Positions 8,289-16,777 are shown, counted from the first letter of the stretch. The stretch is 64,000 nucleotides of DNA from Nesterenkonia sp. Act20 (GCF_019173455.1 NZ_JADPQH010000001.1:992001-1056000), one strand, 5' to 3'. A program made the numbers and translations. The notes: generated from the letters alone by a model not told the origin.

Positions 8289-9128
8289 TCAGGCCCCGAC
8301 GCGGAAGCGAGCCAGACCCTTGGCCGAGGCGCCGGCGGACTCGAGGACCTGGGTGACGGTCTTCTTCGGGTCCTTGGCGAACGGCTGGTCGACCAGCACG
8401 TTGTCCTTGAAGTACGCGTTGGTGCGTCCTTCAATGATCTTCGTCATGGCCTGCTCCGGCTTGTTCTCGGCGCGGGCGGTCTCCTCGGCGATGCGGCGCT
8501 CGTTCTCCACCGTCTCGGAGGGGACCTCGTCGCGGGTCAGGAACTGCGGGGACAGCGCGGCGGCGTGCACGGCGATGTCGTGGGCAGCCTGCTTGGCCTC
8601 GTCCGAGTCACCGTCGACGGCGAAGAGCACGCCGACCTGTGCCGGAAGGTCCTTGGAGGTCTTGTGCAGGTAGGCGTCCACGAAGGCGCCTTCCAGCTTG
8701 GCAAGACGACGCACGACGACCTTCTCGCCCAGGATCGCACCCTCTTCGGTGACGACGTCGGAGAGCTTCTTGCCGTCGACCTCAGCCTCGAGCAGTGCTT
8801 CCACGGTGTCCACGTCATGAGCGACTGCGGTCGCGAGGACCGTGTCGGTCAGGGCGACGAACTTCGCGGACTTTGCGACGAAGTCGGTCTCGGCATTGAC
8901 CTCGATCAGGTAGCCCTTGGTGCCGTCGACGACCTTGGCGGTGACCAGGCCCTCTGCGGCGGAGCGTCCCTCGCGCTTGGCGGCGCCCTTGAGACCCTTG
9001 ATGCGGATGCCTTCGATGGCCTTGTCGACGTCGCCGTCGGCCTCGTCGAGGGCCTTCTTGACGTCCATCATGCCGGCTCCGGTGCGCTCGCGCAGGGCCT
9101 TGATATCAGCAGCGGTGTAATTCGCCAT
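8289..9128 (-). CDS. tsf: Translation elongation factor Ts
   Basis: A 279-residue nucleotide-exchange factor for EF-Tu. The N-terminal UBA-like helix bundle and signature LRERTGAGMMDVKKALDEAD are present, followed by the paired core subdomains (KGYLIEVNAETDFVAKS; GAILGEKVVVRRLAKLEG). Length is normal for actinobacteria. It lies 18 bp after rpsB, the near-universal order, and ends before a strong terminator. Confidence 0.97.
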   Translation of the reverse strand: MANYTAADIKALRERTGAGMMDVKKALDEADGDVDKAIEGIRIKGLKGAAKREGRSAAEGLVTAKVVDGTKGYLIEVNAETDFVAKSAKFVALTDTVLATAVAHDVDTVEALLEAEVDGKKLSDVVTEEGAILGEKVVVRRLAKLEGAFVDAYLHKTSKDLPAQVGVLFAVDGDSDEAKQAAHDIAVHAAALSPQFLTRDEVPSETVENERRIAEETARAENKPEQAMTKIIEGRTNAYFKDNVLVDQPFAKDPKKTVTQVLESAGASAKGLARFRVGA

Positions 9129-9146
9129 AGAAACGCAGTTCCTCTC

Positions 9147-10055
9147 TTACTTGGCTTCTTCAGCCGAAGCTTCGGTGGACTCGGTGGACTCTGCGGCGGG
9201 TGCTTCTGCAGCCTGCTCGGCCTGTGCAGGCTCCTCGGCGGTCTGCTCAGCCTGCGCGGGCGCTTCGGCTGTCGCGGTCTGCTCGGTGGCGTGCTGCTCG
9301 AGCAGTTCACGCTCCCACTCGGCCATCGGCTCTGCGGCAGTGCCGGAGCCGCCGCCGCGCTTGGATTCGCGAGCCATGAGGCCATCGGCCACGGCGTCGG
9401 CGATCACGCGAGTCAGCAGGTCCACGGACCGGATGGCGTCGTCGTTGCCCGGGATCGGGTAGTTGACGTCATCGGGATCGCAGTTGGTGTCGAGGATGGC
9501 GATCACGGGGATGCCCAGCTTCTTGGCCTCGTCGACGGCAAGGTGCTCCTTGTTGGTGTCGACGATCCAGATGGCGGACGGAGTCTTGGTCAGGTTGCGG
9601 ATACCACCGAGGTTCGACTGCAGCTTGGTGAGCTCGCGGCGCATCAGCAGCAGTTCCTTCTTGGTGTGACCGGAGCCGGCGACATCGTCGAAGTCGATCT
9701 CCTCGAGCTCCTTCATGCGCTGGACGCGCTTGGAGACCGTCTGGAAGTTGGTCAGCATGCCGCCGAGCCAACGGTGGTTGACGTACGGCTGGCCGACGCG
9801 GGTGGCCTGCTCGGCGATGGCTTCCTGGCCCTGCTTCTTGGTACCGACGAACAGGACCGAACCGCCGTGGGCGACAGTCTGCTTGACGAATTCGTAGGCG
9901 TTGTCGATGTAGGACAGCGACTGCTGGAGGTCAACGATGTAGATACCGTTGCGCTCGGTGAAGATGAAGCGCTTCATCTTCGGGTTCCAGCGGCGAGTCT
10001 GGTGTCCGAAGTGGACGCCGGAGTCGAGCAGCTGGCGCATGGTGACGACAGGCAT
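9147..10055 (-). CDS. rpsB: 30S ribosomal protein S2
   Basis: A 302-residue S2 with the conserved N-terminal block [20 protein letters not shown] and the motifs [14 protein letters not shown] and [13 protein letters not shown]. The last ~65 residues are an acidic Ala/Glu/Gln-rich tail ([20 protein letters not shown]), common in actinobacterial S2. The ATG at 10055 has AAAGGAAAT just upstream, so the five extra in-frame residues to 10070 are not needed. Confidence 0.97.
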   Translation of the reverse strand: MPVVTMRQLLDSGVHFGHQTRRWNPKMKRFIFTERNGIYIVDLQQSLSYIDNAYEFVKQTVAHGGSVLFVGTKKQGQEAIAEQATRVGQPYVNHRWLGGMLTNFQTVSKRVQRMKELEEIDFDDVAGSGHTKKELLLMRRELTKLQSNLGGIRNLTKTPSAIWIVDTNKEHLAVDEAKKLGIPVIAILDTNCDPDDVNYPIPGNDDAIRSVDLLTRVIADAVADGLMARESKRGGGSGTAAEPMAEWERELLEQHATEQTATAEAPAQAEQTAEEPAQAEQAAEAPAAESTESTEASAEEAK

Positions 10056-10439
10056 GGTATTTCCTTTCAATGCCGGGCTTGGAACACGCAGGGTGAACCT
10101 GGTGCAGCTCCGGCTGGGATTCTCGGTTGGACAATGGCCCGGTTTTCTCGGGCTCCTGGCAGAGAAGGGAGATCTCCCGCGATCCTCGCCGCACCGGGAG
10201 TCCTGACGGGACTCCTGGGATGCGGACCGATGAGAATCACCCCGATTGCTCGGGCAGTCTCTGCGCGTAGTCAGCTGATCCAGGCGTGCATAGGCACACC
10301 AGTGTCAACTGCTGGGGTTCAGCTTAGCGGCTTGACGGTGTTTTCCCCAACCGTCGCTCCCCCCGCGCGAAGCAGCTGACCATCCCCCGATCGGGGGCCG
10401 TGCCACCGGCGGGCCACGCGCAACCGGCAGGCTCGTGTC
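10056..10439. promoter_or_regulatory. Divergent rpsB / M23-peptidase intergenic region
   Basis: 384 bp without a supported gene. It should hold the rpsB promoter (minus) and the peptidase promoter (plus). On the rpsB-leader side there is GGGAGATCTCCC and a CGGGAGTCC/GGACTCCTG hairpin, which may be part of an untranslated leader. No riboswitch class is recognised. Confidence 0.4.
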
Positions 10440-10657
10440 ATGAACCTCAGTCAGAACGTGCGCACTGCGCTGCGCAGACTCTCGGGGCTGCTGCTGGCGG
10501 CGGTGCTGGCATCCTCTCCGGCCTCCGCTGGTCCCGCTCCTGCGGCGAATTCCTCCCCCGCACGGTCCTTCGCGGGCCAGCCTGCGGACAGCCCCTGGCG
10601 GATGCCCGTCCAGGCCGAGGAGCTTCGACCGTTTGCGGTGCCGCCCTCGCCCTGGGG
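10440..10657 (+). pseudogene. M23 peptidase, 5' fragment (split by element)
   Basis: The first ~72 codons of a secreted M23-family metallopeptidase. They encode an N-terminal signal peptide (LLLAAVLASSPASAG) and the start of the peptidase domain (LRPFAVPPSPWGAG). The frame is cut at the core CCCTGGGG and runs 10 bp into the mobile element before a stop at 10668-10670. The missing part, beginning HRGVDLGPLALG, lies in the same frame after 52256. Joining the two across the core restores one uninterrupted reading frame. Position divergent to rpsB is typical for this gene in actinobacteria. Confidence 0.9.
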
Positions 10658-10669
10658 TGCAGGTCTTTA
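10650..10669. other. attL attachment site of the integrated element
   Basis: CCCTGGGG (10650-10657) is shared with 52256-52263. The element half-site continues as four bases and GGTCTTTA (10662-10669), the inverted partner of TAAAGACC at 52244-52251. The symmetry centre lies between T10653 and G10654, so TG is the probable crossover dinucleotide. Confidence 0.88.
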
Positions 10670-10691
10670 GAACGTACTAAGATCAATAGAC

Positions 10692-12203
10692 ATGAGTGGA
10701 CACTCCGTCATGGCAGCAATCTATGTCCGAATCTCCAAGGACTCTGAGGACCTGGGCCTCGGCGTGGCTCGACAGCGCAAGGACTGCGAGGAGAAAGCGG
10801 AGAAGAACGGCTGGTCGATCTACGACGTCTATGAGGACAACGACATTTCGGCAACTCGCTCCAAAGTTCGACCCCAATACCAACGCATGGTGCGGGACAT
10901 CGAGGCGGGTCGCGTGAAGGCCATAGTCGTGTACGACGTGGACCGTCTCACCCGCACACCACGCGAATTGGAAGATGTCATCGGGTGGGCGGACCGTCTA
11001 GAGCTGAAACTGGCCTCGGTCACCACCGATATCGACCTGTCTTCTCCTAGCGGACGAGCCATGGCCCGGATGAAGGGCACCATTGCACGGTTAGAGGCCG
11101 AGCAGATGTCGCTGCGCCTGAAGCGCAAGATGCGGGAGATCGCGGAGTCCCGACGGTATATGGGCCGACGCCCCTACGGCTGGGACTGGAGGCTCGACGA
11201 GACCGGCAACAGGACTCACGACCTCGTCCTCAACAAGGCCGAGCAAGCCATCGTCGAAGAATGTGCTCGCCGGGCGCTAGGTAAAGAACGTGGCAAAGAG
11301 GCCAACCTGCACACCATCGCCCAGGACTTGAACAGACGTGTAATCCCCACGGGCCGCCCGAGCCGAGGATGGCGTTCAAAGGACGTACGGCGGATGCTGA
11401 TTCGCCCCATAAATATCGGCTATCAGGAACACAACGGCGTGCTCCGCCAGGGCAACTGGACCCCCATCCTGGACGAAGACACCTACAACCGATTGGTGGA
11501 AAGGCTGACGGATCCCGAACGGGTCGTTAATCGCGGCACCCCGCAGCGCTATCTCTTGTCCGGCATATTGAAGTGTGAGTACTGCGGTCAGCCGACCCGC
11601 CGTCAGTACGGGTCCGTGGGGCGAAGCCGGGTGAAGATGGCCGATGGCTCCACCAAGCTGTACGAGTACCCGCGTCCCGAGGCTTACCGCTGCCCGCCGC
11701 CGGGTTGCCAAGGTGCCAGCCAGAACCGCGAGGCTCTCGATTACATGGTCACGGAGTACGTCATCCAGCTTCTGGCGCGCGAAGGGGTGGACCTCTTCGG
11801 GGGAGACGACGCCGCGCTGACGCGTGCGAGCGAACGGGTCCAAACGATCAAGGCTGAGATGGAGCTGGCGGCAGACCGGTGGGCTGAGGCCAAGATGACC
11901 GTCGAGCAGTTCGACCGATTCAACGCCCGGAAGCGACCCGAGCTGGAACAAGCTCAGTTGGAGCTCCGCCAAGCTCAGCCCCTTGAGTCCATGCAAGAGT
12001 TCGCTGGCGCGGGGGCGCGTGAAGCATGGGAGGCCGCATCCCTGGAACGTAAGCGCGAACTGCTTCGAACCCTCGAGTCTTTTGGACTGAGCATGACCAT
12101 CGGCAAAGTCGGTCGACTGGGCCCGCACAAGCGGGATATCCCGGCCTTCAACCCGGACACCGTCTACCTGAGAGCGGGGTGGAAGGCAGCGCCCGCGAGC
12201 TGA
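10692..12203 (+). CDS. Large serine integrase
   Basis: A 503-residue site-specific recombinase. It has an N-terminal resolvase domain with the catalytic serine in AAIYVRISKDSED and VVYDVDRLTRTPRELE, a recombinase domain (RRPYGWDWR; RRVIPTGRPSRGWRSKDVRRML), a zinc-ribbon (ILKCEYCGQPTRR ... YRCPPPGCQG, four Cys) and a C-terminal coiled coil around residues 375-440. It starts 35 bp inside the left end of the element and should catalyse attP x attB recombination in the peptidase gene. A separate directionality factor is not identified. No good ribosome site precedes the ATG at 10692; ATG at 10710 is an alternative. Confidence 0.95.
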   Translation: MSGHSVMAAIYVRISKDSEDLGLGVARQRKDCEEKAEKNGWSIYDVYEDNDISATRSKVRPQYQRMVRDIEAGRVKAIVVYDVDRLTRTPRELEDVIGWADRLELKLASVTTDIDLSSPSGRAMARMKGTIARLEAEQMSLRLKRKMREIAESRRYMGRRPYGWDWRLDETGNRTHDLVLNKAEQAIVEECARRALGKERGKEANLHTIAQDLNRRVIPTGRPSRGWRSKDVRRMLIRPINIGYQEHNGVLRQGNWTPILDEDTYNRLVERLTDPERVVNRGTPQRYLLSGILKCEYCGQPTRRQYGSVGRSRVKMADGSTKLYEYPRPEAYRCPPPGCQGASQNREALDYMVTEYVIQLLAREGVDLFGGDDAALTRASERVQTIKAEMELAADRWAEAKMTVEQFDRFNARKRPELEQAQLELRQAQPLESMQEFAGAGAREAWEAASLERKRELLRTLESFGLSMTIGKVGRLGPHKRDIPAFNPDTVYLRAGWKAAPAS

Positions 12204-12285
12204 CTTGGGTGTGCCCCTGGGGGGCCGCGTGGACGCCGCAACTCTTGTCTTCCACGTAGGGCATCTCCAGCGCGATACTAGGCAG

Positions 12286-12627
12286 ATGACGATGTCTGTG
12301 GCTGCGCAGAAGTACCACCACGAGCACGACAAGCTGCGTGCCGAGATTCTCGGCGCCCGGGTCGCGCTTGGGCTGAACAAGGCTCGGGGCGAGGAGACCC
12401 CGGTGTGGATCCAGCGTCTGGCCGCGATGGATGATGCGACCTTCGAGGTGATCCTGGGCCGGCGCGTCGGGTGGAAACGTATGCCCAGTGACGCGGAGTT
12501 GGCGGAGTTGGAAGACGGTCCCTTGAGCACGGGTGCCTATCTGAGGGCTCTCGACCGCTTCCAGCGTGACCTGACGCTCCTGAAGCTGGACATACTCCTG
12601 AAGCTGCGGCTGGGGCGTGACTCATAG
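12286..12627 (+). CDS. Small repeat-module protein A
   Basis: About 113 residues, family not recognised. It contains LRAEILGARVALGLNKARGE followed by ETPVWIQRLAAMD, one copy of a ~33-residue module shared with four other small proteins of the element (see 12628, 13109, 17956 and 18140). A second, degenerate amphipathic segment is at the C-terminus. The start at 12286 is chosen because GATACT sits six bases before the ATG, and an identical GATACT-plus-six arrangement precedes the paralogue at 13109, suggesting a leaderless transcript. Immediately followed by the next paralogue. Confidence 0.65.
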   Translation: MTMSVAAQKYHHEHDKLRAEILGARVALGLNKARGEETPVWIQRLAAMDDATFEVILGRRVGWKRMPSDAELAELEDGPLSTGAYLRALDRFQRDLTLLKLDILLKLRLGRDS

Positions 12628-13026
12628 ATGGGGACCCCAGAGAACCCCACTGAGCAGTGGTTGGCCCAGGTCCAGCTCCGTCGGTACATCCTGAGCGCTC
12701 AGGTCACCGTCGCGCTAAACAAGAAGTTGGGCCGCGAGACCCCGGCCACGACGCTGCAACTCTCCGAGATGAAGATGCCTACCGAGTACGATCTGGAGCT
12801 TGCCCAGTACGGACCAGACCTGCCTCGGTGGCGGGCAATGAGGTTGCTGCGTCGGATGATCCTGTCCGCACAGGTCACTGTCACGCTGAACAAGCACCTC
12901 GATCGCGAGACCCCGGCCAACACACTGATGCTCTCCGAGATGAAGCTCCCCACACGAGCGAGATCGAGCGGGCGAGGCTGGAAGATGAGGGCCCCGGGGC
13001 TCAGGCCCATGTCTGACCTGGTGTAG
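12628..13026 (+). CDS. Small repeat-module protein B (two modules)
   Basis: 132 residues, beginning on the base after the previous stop. Two copies of the module are visible: RRYILSAQVTVALNKKLGRE + TPATTLQLSEMKMP and LRRMILSAQVTVTLNKHLDRE + TPANTLMLSEMKLP, joined by a DLELAQYGPDLPRWRA linker that recurs in the 13109 protein. The conserved spacing of hydrophobic residues suggests a helix-turn-helix-like or small bundle fold, but no family is recognised and no function is claimed. The last ~20 residues are basic. Confidence 0.68.
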   Translation: MGTPENPTEQWLAQVQLRRYILSAQVTVALNKKLGRETPATTLQLSEMKMPTEYDLELAQYGPDLPRWRAMRLLRRMILSAQVTVTLNKHLDRETPANTLMLSEMKLPTRARSSGRGWKMRAPGLRPMSDLV

Positions 13027-13108
13027 CAGGGTCACCCTCTCGCCTCGGCATCTGGGGCAGTGTCGGTCGAGTCTTCCTGAGGAGCTTCCGCAGCGCGATA
13101 CTGGGCCT

Positions 13109-13495
13109 ATGGAGACTCCAGAGAGCCACGTCGCTCGGGTGCGCGGGCTGCAGCGGCTTCGCCGCGAGATCCTCGGTGCGCGGGTCACCGTCGCGCTGGA
13201 TAAAGAGCTGGAGCATGAGACCCCAGGCCCGACCCGACGGCTCGCTGAGATGAAGCTGCCCACCAGGCTTGAGATGGAACATGCTCAGTACGGCCCTGAG
13301 ATCCCTCGGGTGCGTGGTCTGAAGGTTCTGCACCGCGAGATCCTGGGCGCGCGGGTCACCGTCGCGCTGGATGAGGCGCTGGGGCACAAGACCCCAGGGC
13401 CTGTCCGCCGTCTGGCCGAGATGTCTCTCCCCGACGCCGCTGAGTTCGCCCGTGCGCGTCGCTACGACGAGCACGAGGCTCAAGAGCGTGTTTAG
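13109..13495 (+). CDS. Small repeat-module protein C (two modules)
   Basis: 128 residues with two modules: LRREILGARVTVALDKELEH + ETPGPTRRLAEMKLP and LHREILGARVTVALDEALGH + KTPGPVRRLAEMSLP. These are the best-preserved copies and define the consensus. The linker LEMEHAQYGPEIPRVRG matches the linker of the 12628 protein, so one is a duplicate of the other. GATACT six bases before the ATG again suggests leaderless expression. Family unknown. Confidence 0.7.
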   Translation: METPESHVARVRGLQRLRREILGARVTVALDKELEHETPGPTRRLAEMKLPTRLEMEHAQYGPEIPRVRGLKVLHREILGARVTVALDEALGHKTPGPVRRLAEMSLPDAAEFARARRYDEHEAQERV

Positions 13496-13503
13496 GCTCC
13501 CCG

Positions 13504-13677
13504 GTGACCTCCGCTGAGCAACAGCGGATCGCGGAGCTGACCGAGCAGCTGCATCAGGCGGAGCCGCGGGCCGCGGTGGCCGAGGCCCAGGCCGCAGAGC
13601 GTGATCGTCTCATCGAGGCCCAGCGCCACGAACTGGCCCGGCTGAGGCGACTCCCAGCGCGACAGCCGCCCCGATGA
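13504..13677 (+). CDS. Short coiled-coil protein
   Basis: 57 residues from a GTG start eight bases after the previous stop. The sequence is almost entirely a charged heptad-like helix (QQRIAELTEQLHQAE; AAERDRLIEAQRHELARLRR). Its stop overlaps the ATG of the next small gene (ATGA at 13674-13677), which supports both being translated. No function is recognised. Confidence 0.5.
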   Translation: MTSAEQQRIAELTEQLHQAEPRAAVAEAQAAERDRLIEAQRHELARLRRLPARQPPR

Positions 13678-13793
13678 CCCAGCTTCCTCATGCGCAGCCT
13701 GCTTCTACACCCGAGCCCCAGCCCGCGCCGGCCGAGGTACCGGCACCGAAGCCCTCGATCTGGCGCCGCATGGTCGGGGTGTCGTTGCTCTAG
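13674..13793 (+). CDS. 39-residue proline-rich peptide
   Basis: Begins within the stop of the coiled-coil gene (ATGA overlap) and encodes a Pro/Ala-rich peptide (STPEPQPAPAEVPAPKPS) with a short hydrophobic/basic end (IWRRMVGVSLL). It could be a membrane-proximal or interaction peptide. The support is translational coupling and GC-rich codon use only. Confidence 0.4.
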   Translation: MTQLPHAQPASTPEPQPAPAEVPAPKPSIWRRMVGVSLL

Positions 13794-14083
13794 GCAACTT
13801 TTTTTCTTATACAAGTTATACAAGTTCTATAAGCTATATAAGTCATGCGTTGTGGGGCTCGCGCGCCGATGCGATATCGAAACGATGGTGCGTGTAATCG
13901 CTAGGAGAATGCGCCTCGCAATGTCTCGGGTTGCGCTCGATCGGTGCAGCGGCGCGACAGGATCGACACGAGATCGACGCTGGATCCGCGCAGGACCGGC
14001 TGGAGGCGACCCCGTCGCTGCGGTCGCGCGATCAGAGCCTAATTGTATCTGGCAACTTTTTTCTCCTTTACAGTCTTTACAGT
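13794..14083. repeat. Twin AT-rich blocks with 9-bp tandem repeats
   Basis: Two blocks start with the same GCAACTTTTTT...TCT string (13795 and 14052). The first is followed by four 9-bp units (TTATACAAG twice, TTCTATAAG, CTATATAAG; 13807-13842). The second is followed by CTTTACAGT twice (14066-14083). They sit in an otherwise GC-rich, gene-free stretch (13794-14313) next to the HTH and KfrA-like genes. A partition or replication site, or repeated promoter regions, are possible; function unknown. Confidence 0.6.
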
Positions 14084-14265
14084 GCGAGGCCCTGACGCCC
14101 AACCCGTCCAATCACTGCAGCTCGCCTGCGATGTGAGTGCGAGTCCCTTTCACCTCGAAAACAACTCGACCTCACTTCGCTATCAGGTCGCCATCATCCC
14201 GGTGCGGGGTCGGGCTGATATCGACGCGTGCAAACGCATCACCCCCGGTGGCGCCTCCGGTCCCG

Positions 14266-14311
14266 ATGTTACGCAGCGTGCACTTTCATGAAAGTGCAGG
14301 TACCGTAACAT
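14266..14311. promoter_or_regulatory. Concentric operator dyad of the HTH gene
   Basis: A perfect 20-bp palindrome TGCACTTTCATGAAAGTGCA (14279-14298) lies inside a second inverted pair, ATGTTACG (14266-14273) and CGTAACAT (14304-14311). Both share the same centre. The outer right arm overlaps the likely -10 (TAACAT) just before the XRE start, so binding would block transcription; autorepression is the natural reading. Confidence 0.7.
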
Positions 14312-14313
14312 TT

Positions 14314-14598
14314 ATGATGTTCCTGCAGAACCTTTACGAGCTCGGCTTGGCGGTGCGCCAGGAGCGCCGGGAAGCCGGTCTGACCCAGCTGGAGCTAAGT
14401 AAGCGCGCGCTCGTCTCGCGTCGATGGCTCATAGACCTGGAGACCGGGAACCTGAACGCCCCCGACGCGAGAAAGATCTTCAGCGTCCTGCGGGCCTTAG
14501 ATCTGCGCTTCGGCCTGGAGTCTCGGACCCAGGTGCCCCAACGGCCGCTGAATCAGGCGACTCGCGATGCTCTGCGTTTGATGGACCAGATGGACTGA
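14314..14598 (+). CDS. XRE/HipB-like HTH repressor
   Basis: 94 residues (ATG 14314 or 14317) with a classic helix-turn-helix: LGLAVRQERREAGLTQLELSKRALVSRRWLIDLETG, followed by the HipB-like NLNAPDARKIFSVLRALDLRF. This type usually pairs with a HipA kinase, but none is encoded nearby, so it is probably an autoregulated control protein of the element. The promoter carries a double palindrome. Confidence 0.85.
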   Translation: MMFLQNLYELGLAVRQERREAGLTQLELSKRALVSRRWLIDLETGNLNAPDARKIFSVLRALDLRFGLESRTQVPQRPLNQATRDALRLMDQMD

Positions 14599-15017
14599 CT
14601 GCTCATCACTTCTCCCTGAGCCCTCTGGCGTGGGGGCCTTCCTGTGTGCGGATGTGCTCGTGCGTGGTGGGCAGGCCTCCATCTGGGCAGCTGCCTACCT
14701 TCTCTCTGGCGTCACACCCCGGCACCGGGGTCAACTAGTCCAGTGACAGTGTTCGCTCGGGAGTTGCGCTGCATCGTTGCCATGTCGCGGGGAATCAACA
14801 CCAGATCACCGTCAAAAGGCCTGTTTGCGGGGCGCGCTGGGCCCTCTGAGGCGTGGTCGCGATGTGATCAGGACGTTTCGGTAACAACCTGTTGCAAAAC
14901 CTGTATCACCAGGTACAGATAACACTAGGTACACCTGTAGCGCTACAGCACATCTATTTGCTACGCCTGGTGCGCTATCTTGTGCTGTAGCGCACCTTAC
15001 TGCTACTATGGGGGGGT
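14599..15017. promoter_or_regulatory. KfrA-like gene control region
   Basis: A 419-bp gene-free stretch. Its right end contains CTGTAGCGCTACAG (14935-14948, perfect palindrome), a half-related GTGCTGTAGCGCAC (14982-14995), and between them TGCTACGCCTGGTGCGCTA. ACCAGGTACAG/CTAGGTACACCTG motifs lie just upstream. Repeated GTAGCGC/GCGCTAC words directly before the coiled-coil gene look like KfrA-type operators. The left 300 bases show nothing. Confidence 0.55.
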
Positions 15018-15656
15018 ATGGACACCAACCAGACCCCCCAGACCGAGGCGCAGCGCCGCGCCGCCGAAGCCGCCGAGGCCCTCGCCACAGCAGGGGAGGC
15101 CGTCACTTCCCGCTCTGTGCGTGAAACGGCCCAGGTTGGGGCCGACGCTGCGGCCGAGGCCGCGCGGGCGTGGAACCGGAACGCTGTCTCCGCGGTCAAG
15201 ACTTCGGAGATGCCTGAACGCGTGCGGGCTCGCAATGCCGCCTCGTGGAAGGAGGCCGCGGACCTCGCTCGTACTGAGTTCGACGCCGAGCGTGAGCTGC
15301 TCACCGCCCAGTGTGATGCTGAGGAGGAGGCGTCTACGGCTACGCTTCGGGATCTCGATGCTGCCGAAGCCACGATCGAGCAGCTCAAGACCGAGTCTGC
15401 GGCCCGGATCGAGGCCCTCACGACCGAGGTCGAGACCCTCCGCAACGACCTCACCGAGGCCGGGACCACGATCGAGCAGCTGAAGGCCGCCGTCGCCGAG
15501 GCGGAGCGGGCGGCCGCTTCCCGTACTGACGAGCAGGCTGCGGAGCTGAACACAGCTCGACTCCAGGCAGCTCGGGCCGAAGGCGCTCTGGAGATGGTGG
15601 TGGCTGAACGTGACCGGCTGCTCACTGAGATCCAGGCCCTGCGCGCGACGTCATGA
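15018..15656 (+). CDS. KfrA-like DNA-binding coiled-coil protein
   Basis: 212 residues. The N-terminal ~70 (AAEALATAGEAVTSRSVRETAQVGADAAAEAARAW) match the helix-turn-helix region of KfrA-type plasmid proteins. Residues 75-205 form one long alpha-helical coiled coil (ATIEQLKTESAARIEALTTE and similar). KfrA proteins autoregulate and support plasmid stability by forming filaments, which fits a plasmid-derived backbone. Palindromic repeats precede the gene. The stop overlaps the next ATG (15653-15656). Confidence 0.75.
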   Translation: MDTNQTPQTEAQRRAAEAAEALATAGEAVTSRSVRETAQVGADAAAEAARAWNRNAVSAVKTSEMPERVRARNAASWKEAADLARTEFDAERELLTAQCDAEEEASTATLRDLDAAEATIEQLKTESAARIEALTTEVETLRNDLTEAGTTIEQLKAAVAEAERAAASRTDEQAAELNTARLQAARAEGALEMVVAERDRLLTEIQALRATS

Positions 15657-16309
15657 GCTCCTCGGCCGACGACGAGATCCGCTTCATCAAGGAATCCCAC
15701 CGGCTGCTGAGCACCCATGTGGGCTCCACGCTGCTCTCTCGGGGGTGGGTCGCGACGGACCTCGACGACGATGAGGACCTGGAGTGGTTCTGGCGTCCGA
15801 CGGCGCCGCTCAACTACCGCGGGCACCCTGAGTGGATCCCTCCGGCGGTCCGGATTCGCCCACAGATGCACCCCGGCCCACGCCGCACGCCCTGGATTCT
15901 CCCGACCCGGATCACCGCGGCCGGCGGCTCGTGGAAGGTTTCCTACGGCGAAGCCGTGGCCCAGAAGCCCAAGAGACCCCACCGGTACCGCGACGAGGGC
16001 TCGCTGTTGGCTGACCTTGAGCGGATCGAGTGGTGGCCTATGACCGTGAAAGAGGCCCGCCGGATCCAGGCGGAGCGGGTTCTGAGCGTCGCCACCGCCT
16101 GGGCGTACGACAATCACCACATCGGGTGCGAGGTGACTGAGCCCTACGGCAGCCGGATGGAAGAGATCTCTGCCCAGAGACAGCTTCCTCGTGAGCAGCA
16201 ACGGCGCGGCAACCTCGATGCGCAGTATTTCCTCGTTGACGCTCAGGCCTGGGCCTCTGCCCAGCGCACCACACGGGCCGGTGGGCGTAAGTGGGGGAGA
16301 GACTCATAG
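15653..16309 (+). CDS. Hypothetical protein coupled to KfrA-like gene
   Basis: 218 residues, starting inside the stop of the KfrA-like gene (ATGA). It is hydrophilic and Trp/Arg-rich (DLEWFWRPTAPLNYRG; YGEAVAQKPKRPHRYRDEGS), with no membrane segment and no recognised domain. Its last 102 bp (16208-16309, encoding NLDAQYFLVDAQAWASAQR) are duplicated at 16778-16879. Transcriptional coupling suggests a partner in plasmid maintenance, but no function can be assigned. Confidence 0.65.
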   Translation: MSSSADDEIRFIKESHRLLSTHVGSTLLSRGWVATDLDDDEDLEWFWRPTAPLNYRGHPEWIPPAVRIRPQMHPGPRRTPWILPTRITAAGGSWKVSYGEAVAQKPKRPHRYRDEGSLLADLERIEWWPMTVKEARRIQAERVLSVATAWAYDNHHIGCEVTEPYGSRMEEISAQRQLPREQQRRGNLDAQYFLVDAQAWASAQRTTRAGGRKWGRDS

Positions 16310-16690
16310 TTCAGCCAGGTCACCCGCCGCCTTGGCCATGAAGTCCGGGTCGCCGGTGTGCATCGCCGGAGTATCGCCGTCGAAGCGCGGTGAGGGGGTC
16401 GCTGCCCACAGGGTGAAGGACCTGCCGCTGGTTCCCTCGTTCACCAGGATCCTCGCCATGGTCGAGACCCAGTCCCAGGTCTCTCGGTGCACCGGGTCGA
16501 TCTGGAAGGCGGGGTAGTAGGTCGCCTCAGCGTGCCTGGCGGAGATCAGTCGTCCATTGCGTGCGGCTTCAGAGGGCCAGTTGCGGCTCTTGTCGACGTA
16601 CTCAGCCATCTCACCCGCGGTGAGCAGTCGAGTCTGAGGGTCTTGGTTCAGGAGGTCGAGCTTCTCCTGGGCGGTGTCCCTGTCTCTCAT
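16304..16690 (-). CDS. Antitoxin-like (MbcA/ParS-type C-terminus) protein
   Basis: About 128 residues from ATG 16690 (a longer frame reaches 16708). The N-terminal part (LLTAGEMAEYVDKSRNWPSEAARNGRL) looks like a short DNA-binding segment. The C-terminal part ends FTLWAATPSPRFDGDTPAMH, which resembles the toxin-binding end of Xre/MbcA/ParS antitoxins (W...P...GxxP). No RES toxin is adjacent; the nearest minus-strand neighbour upstream is the Fic gene. Converges on the hypothetical gene with a 6-bp tail overlap. Assignment tentative. Confidence 0.5.
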   Translation of the reverse strand: MRDRDTAQEKLDLLNQDPQTRLLTAGEMAEYVDKSRNWPSEAARNGRLISARHAEATYYPAFQIDPVHRETWDWVSTMARILVNEGTSGRSFTLWAATPSPRFDGDTPAMHTGDPDFMAKAAGDLAEL

Positions 16691-16777
16691 CTCCACTATG
16701 CCCAGCACCTTCCGTCGCGACCGAGCAGTTAGTCAACAGATTCTAGCGCTCGTTCTGCAGGCTCACGAGGTCTGCTC

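Noticed and set aside
7884-10379. Very long open frame (831 codons) on the plus strand
   Set aside because: It is antisense to pyrH, tsf and rpsB, which are certain; its protein is Gly/Val/Leu low-complexity, a GC-rich shadow.
14975-16201. Long minus-strand frame opposite the KfrA-like gene
   Set aside because: Ser/Arg/Ala-rich shadow of the coiled-coil gene, with no start site or domain.
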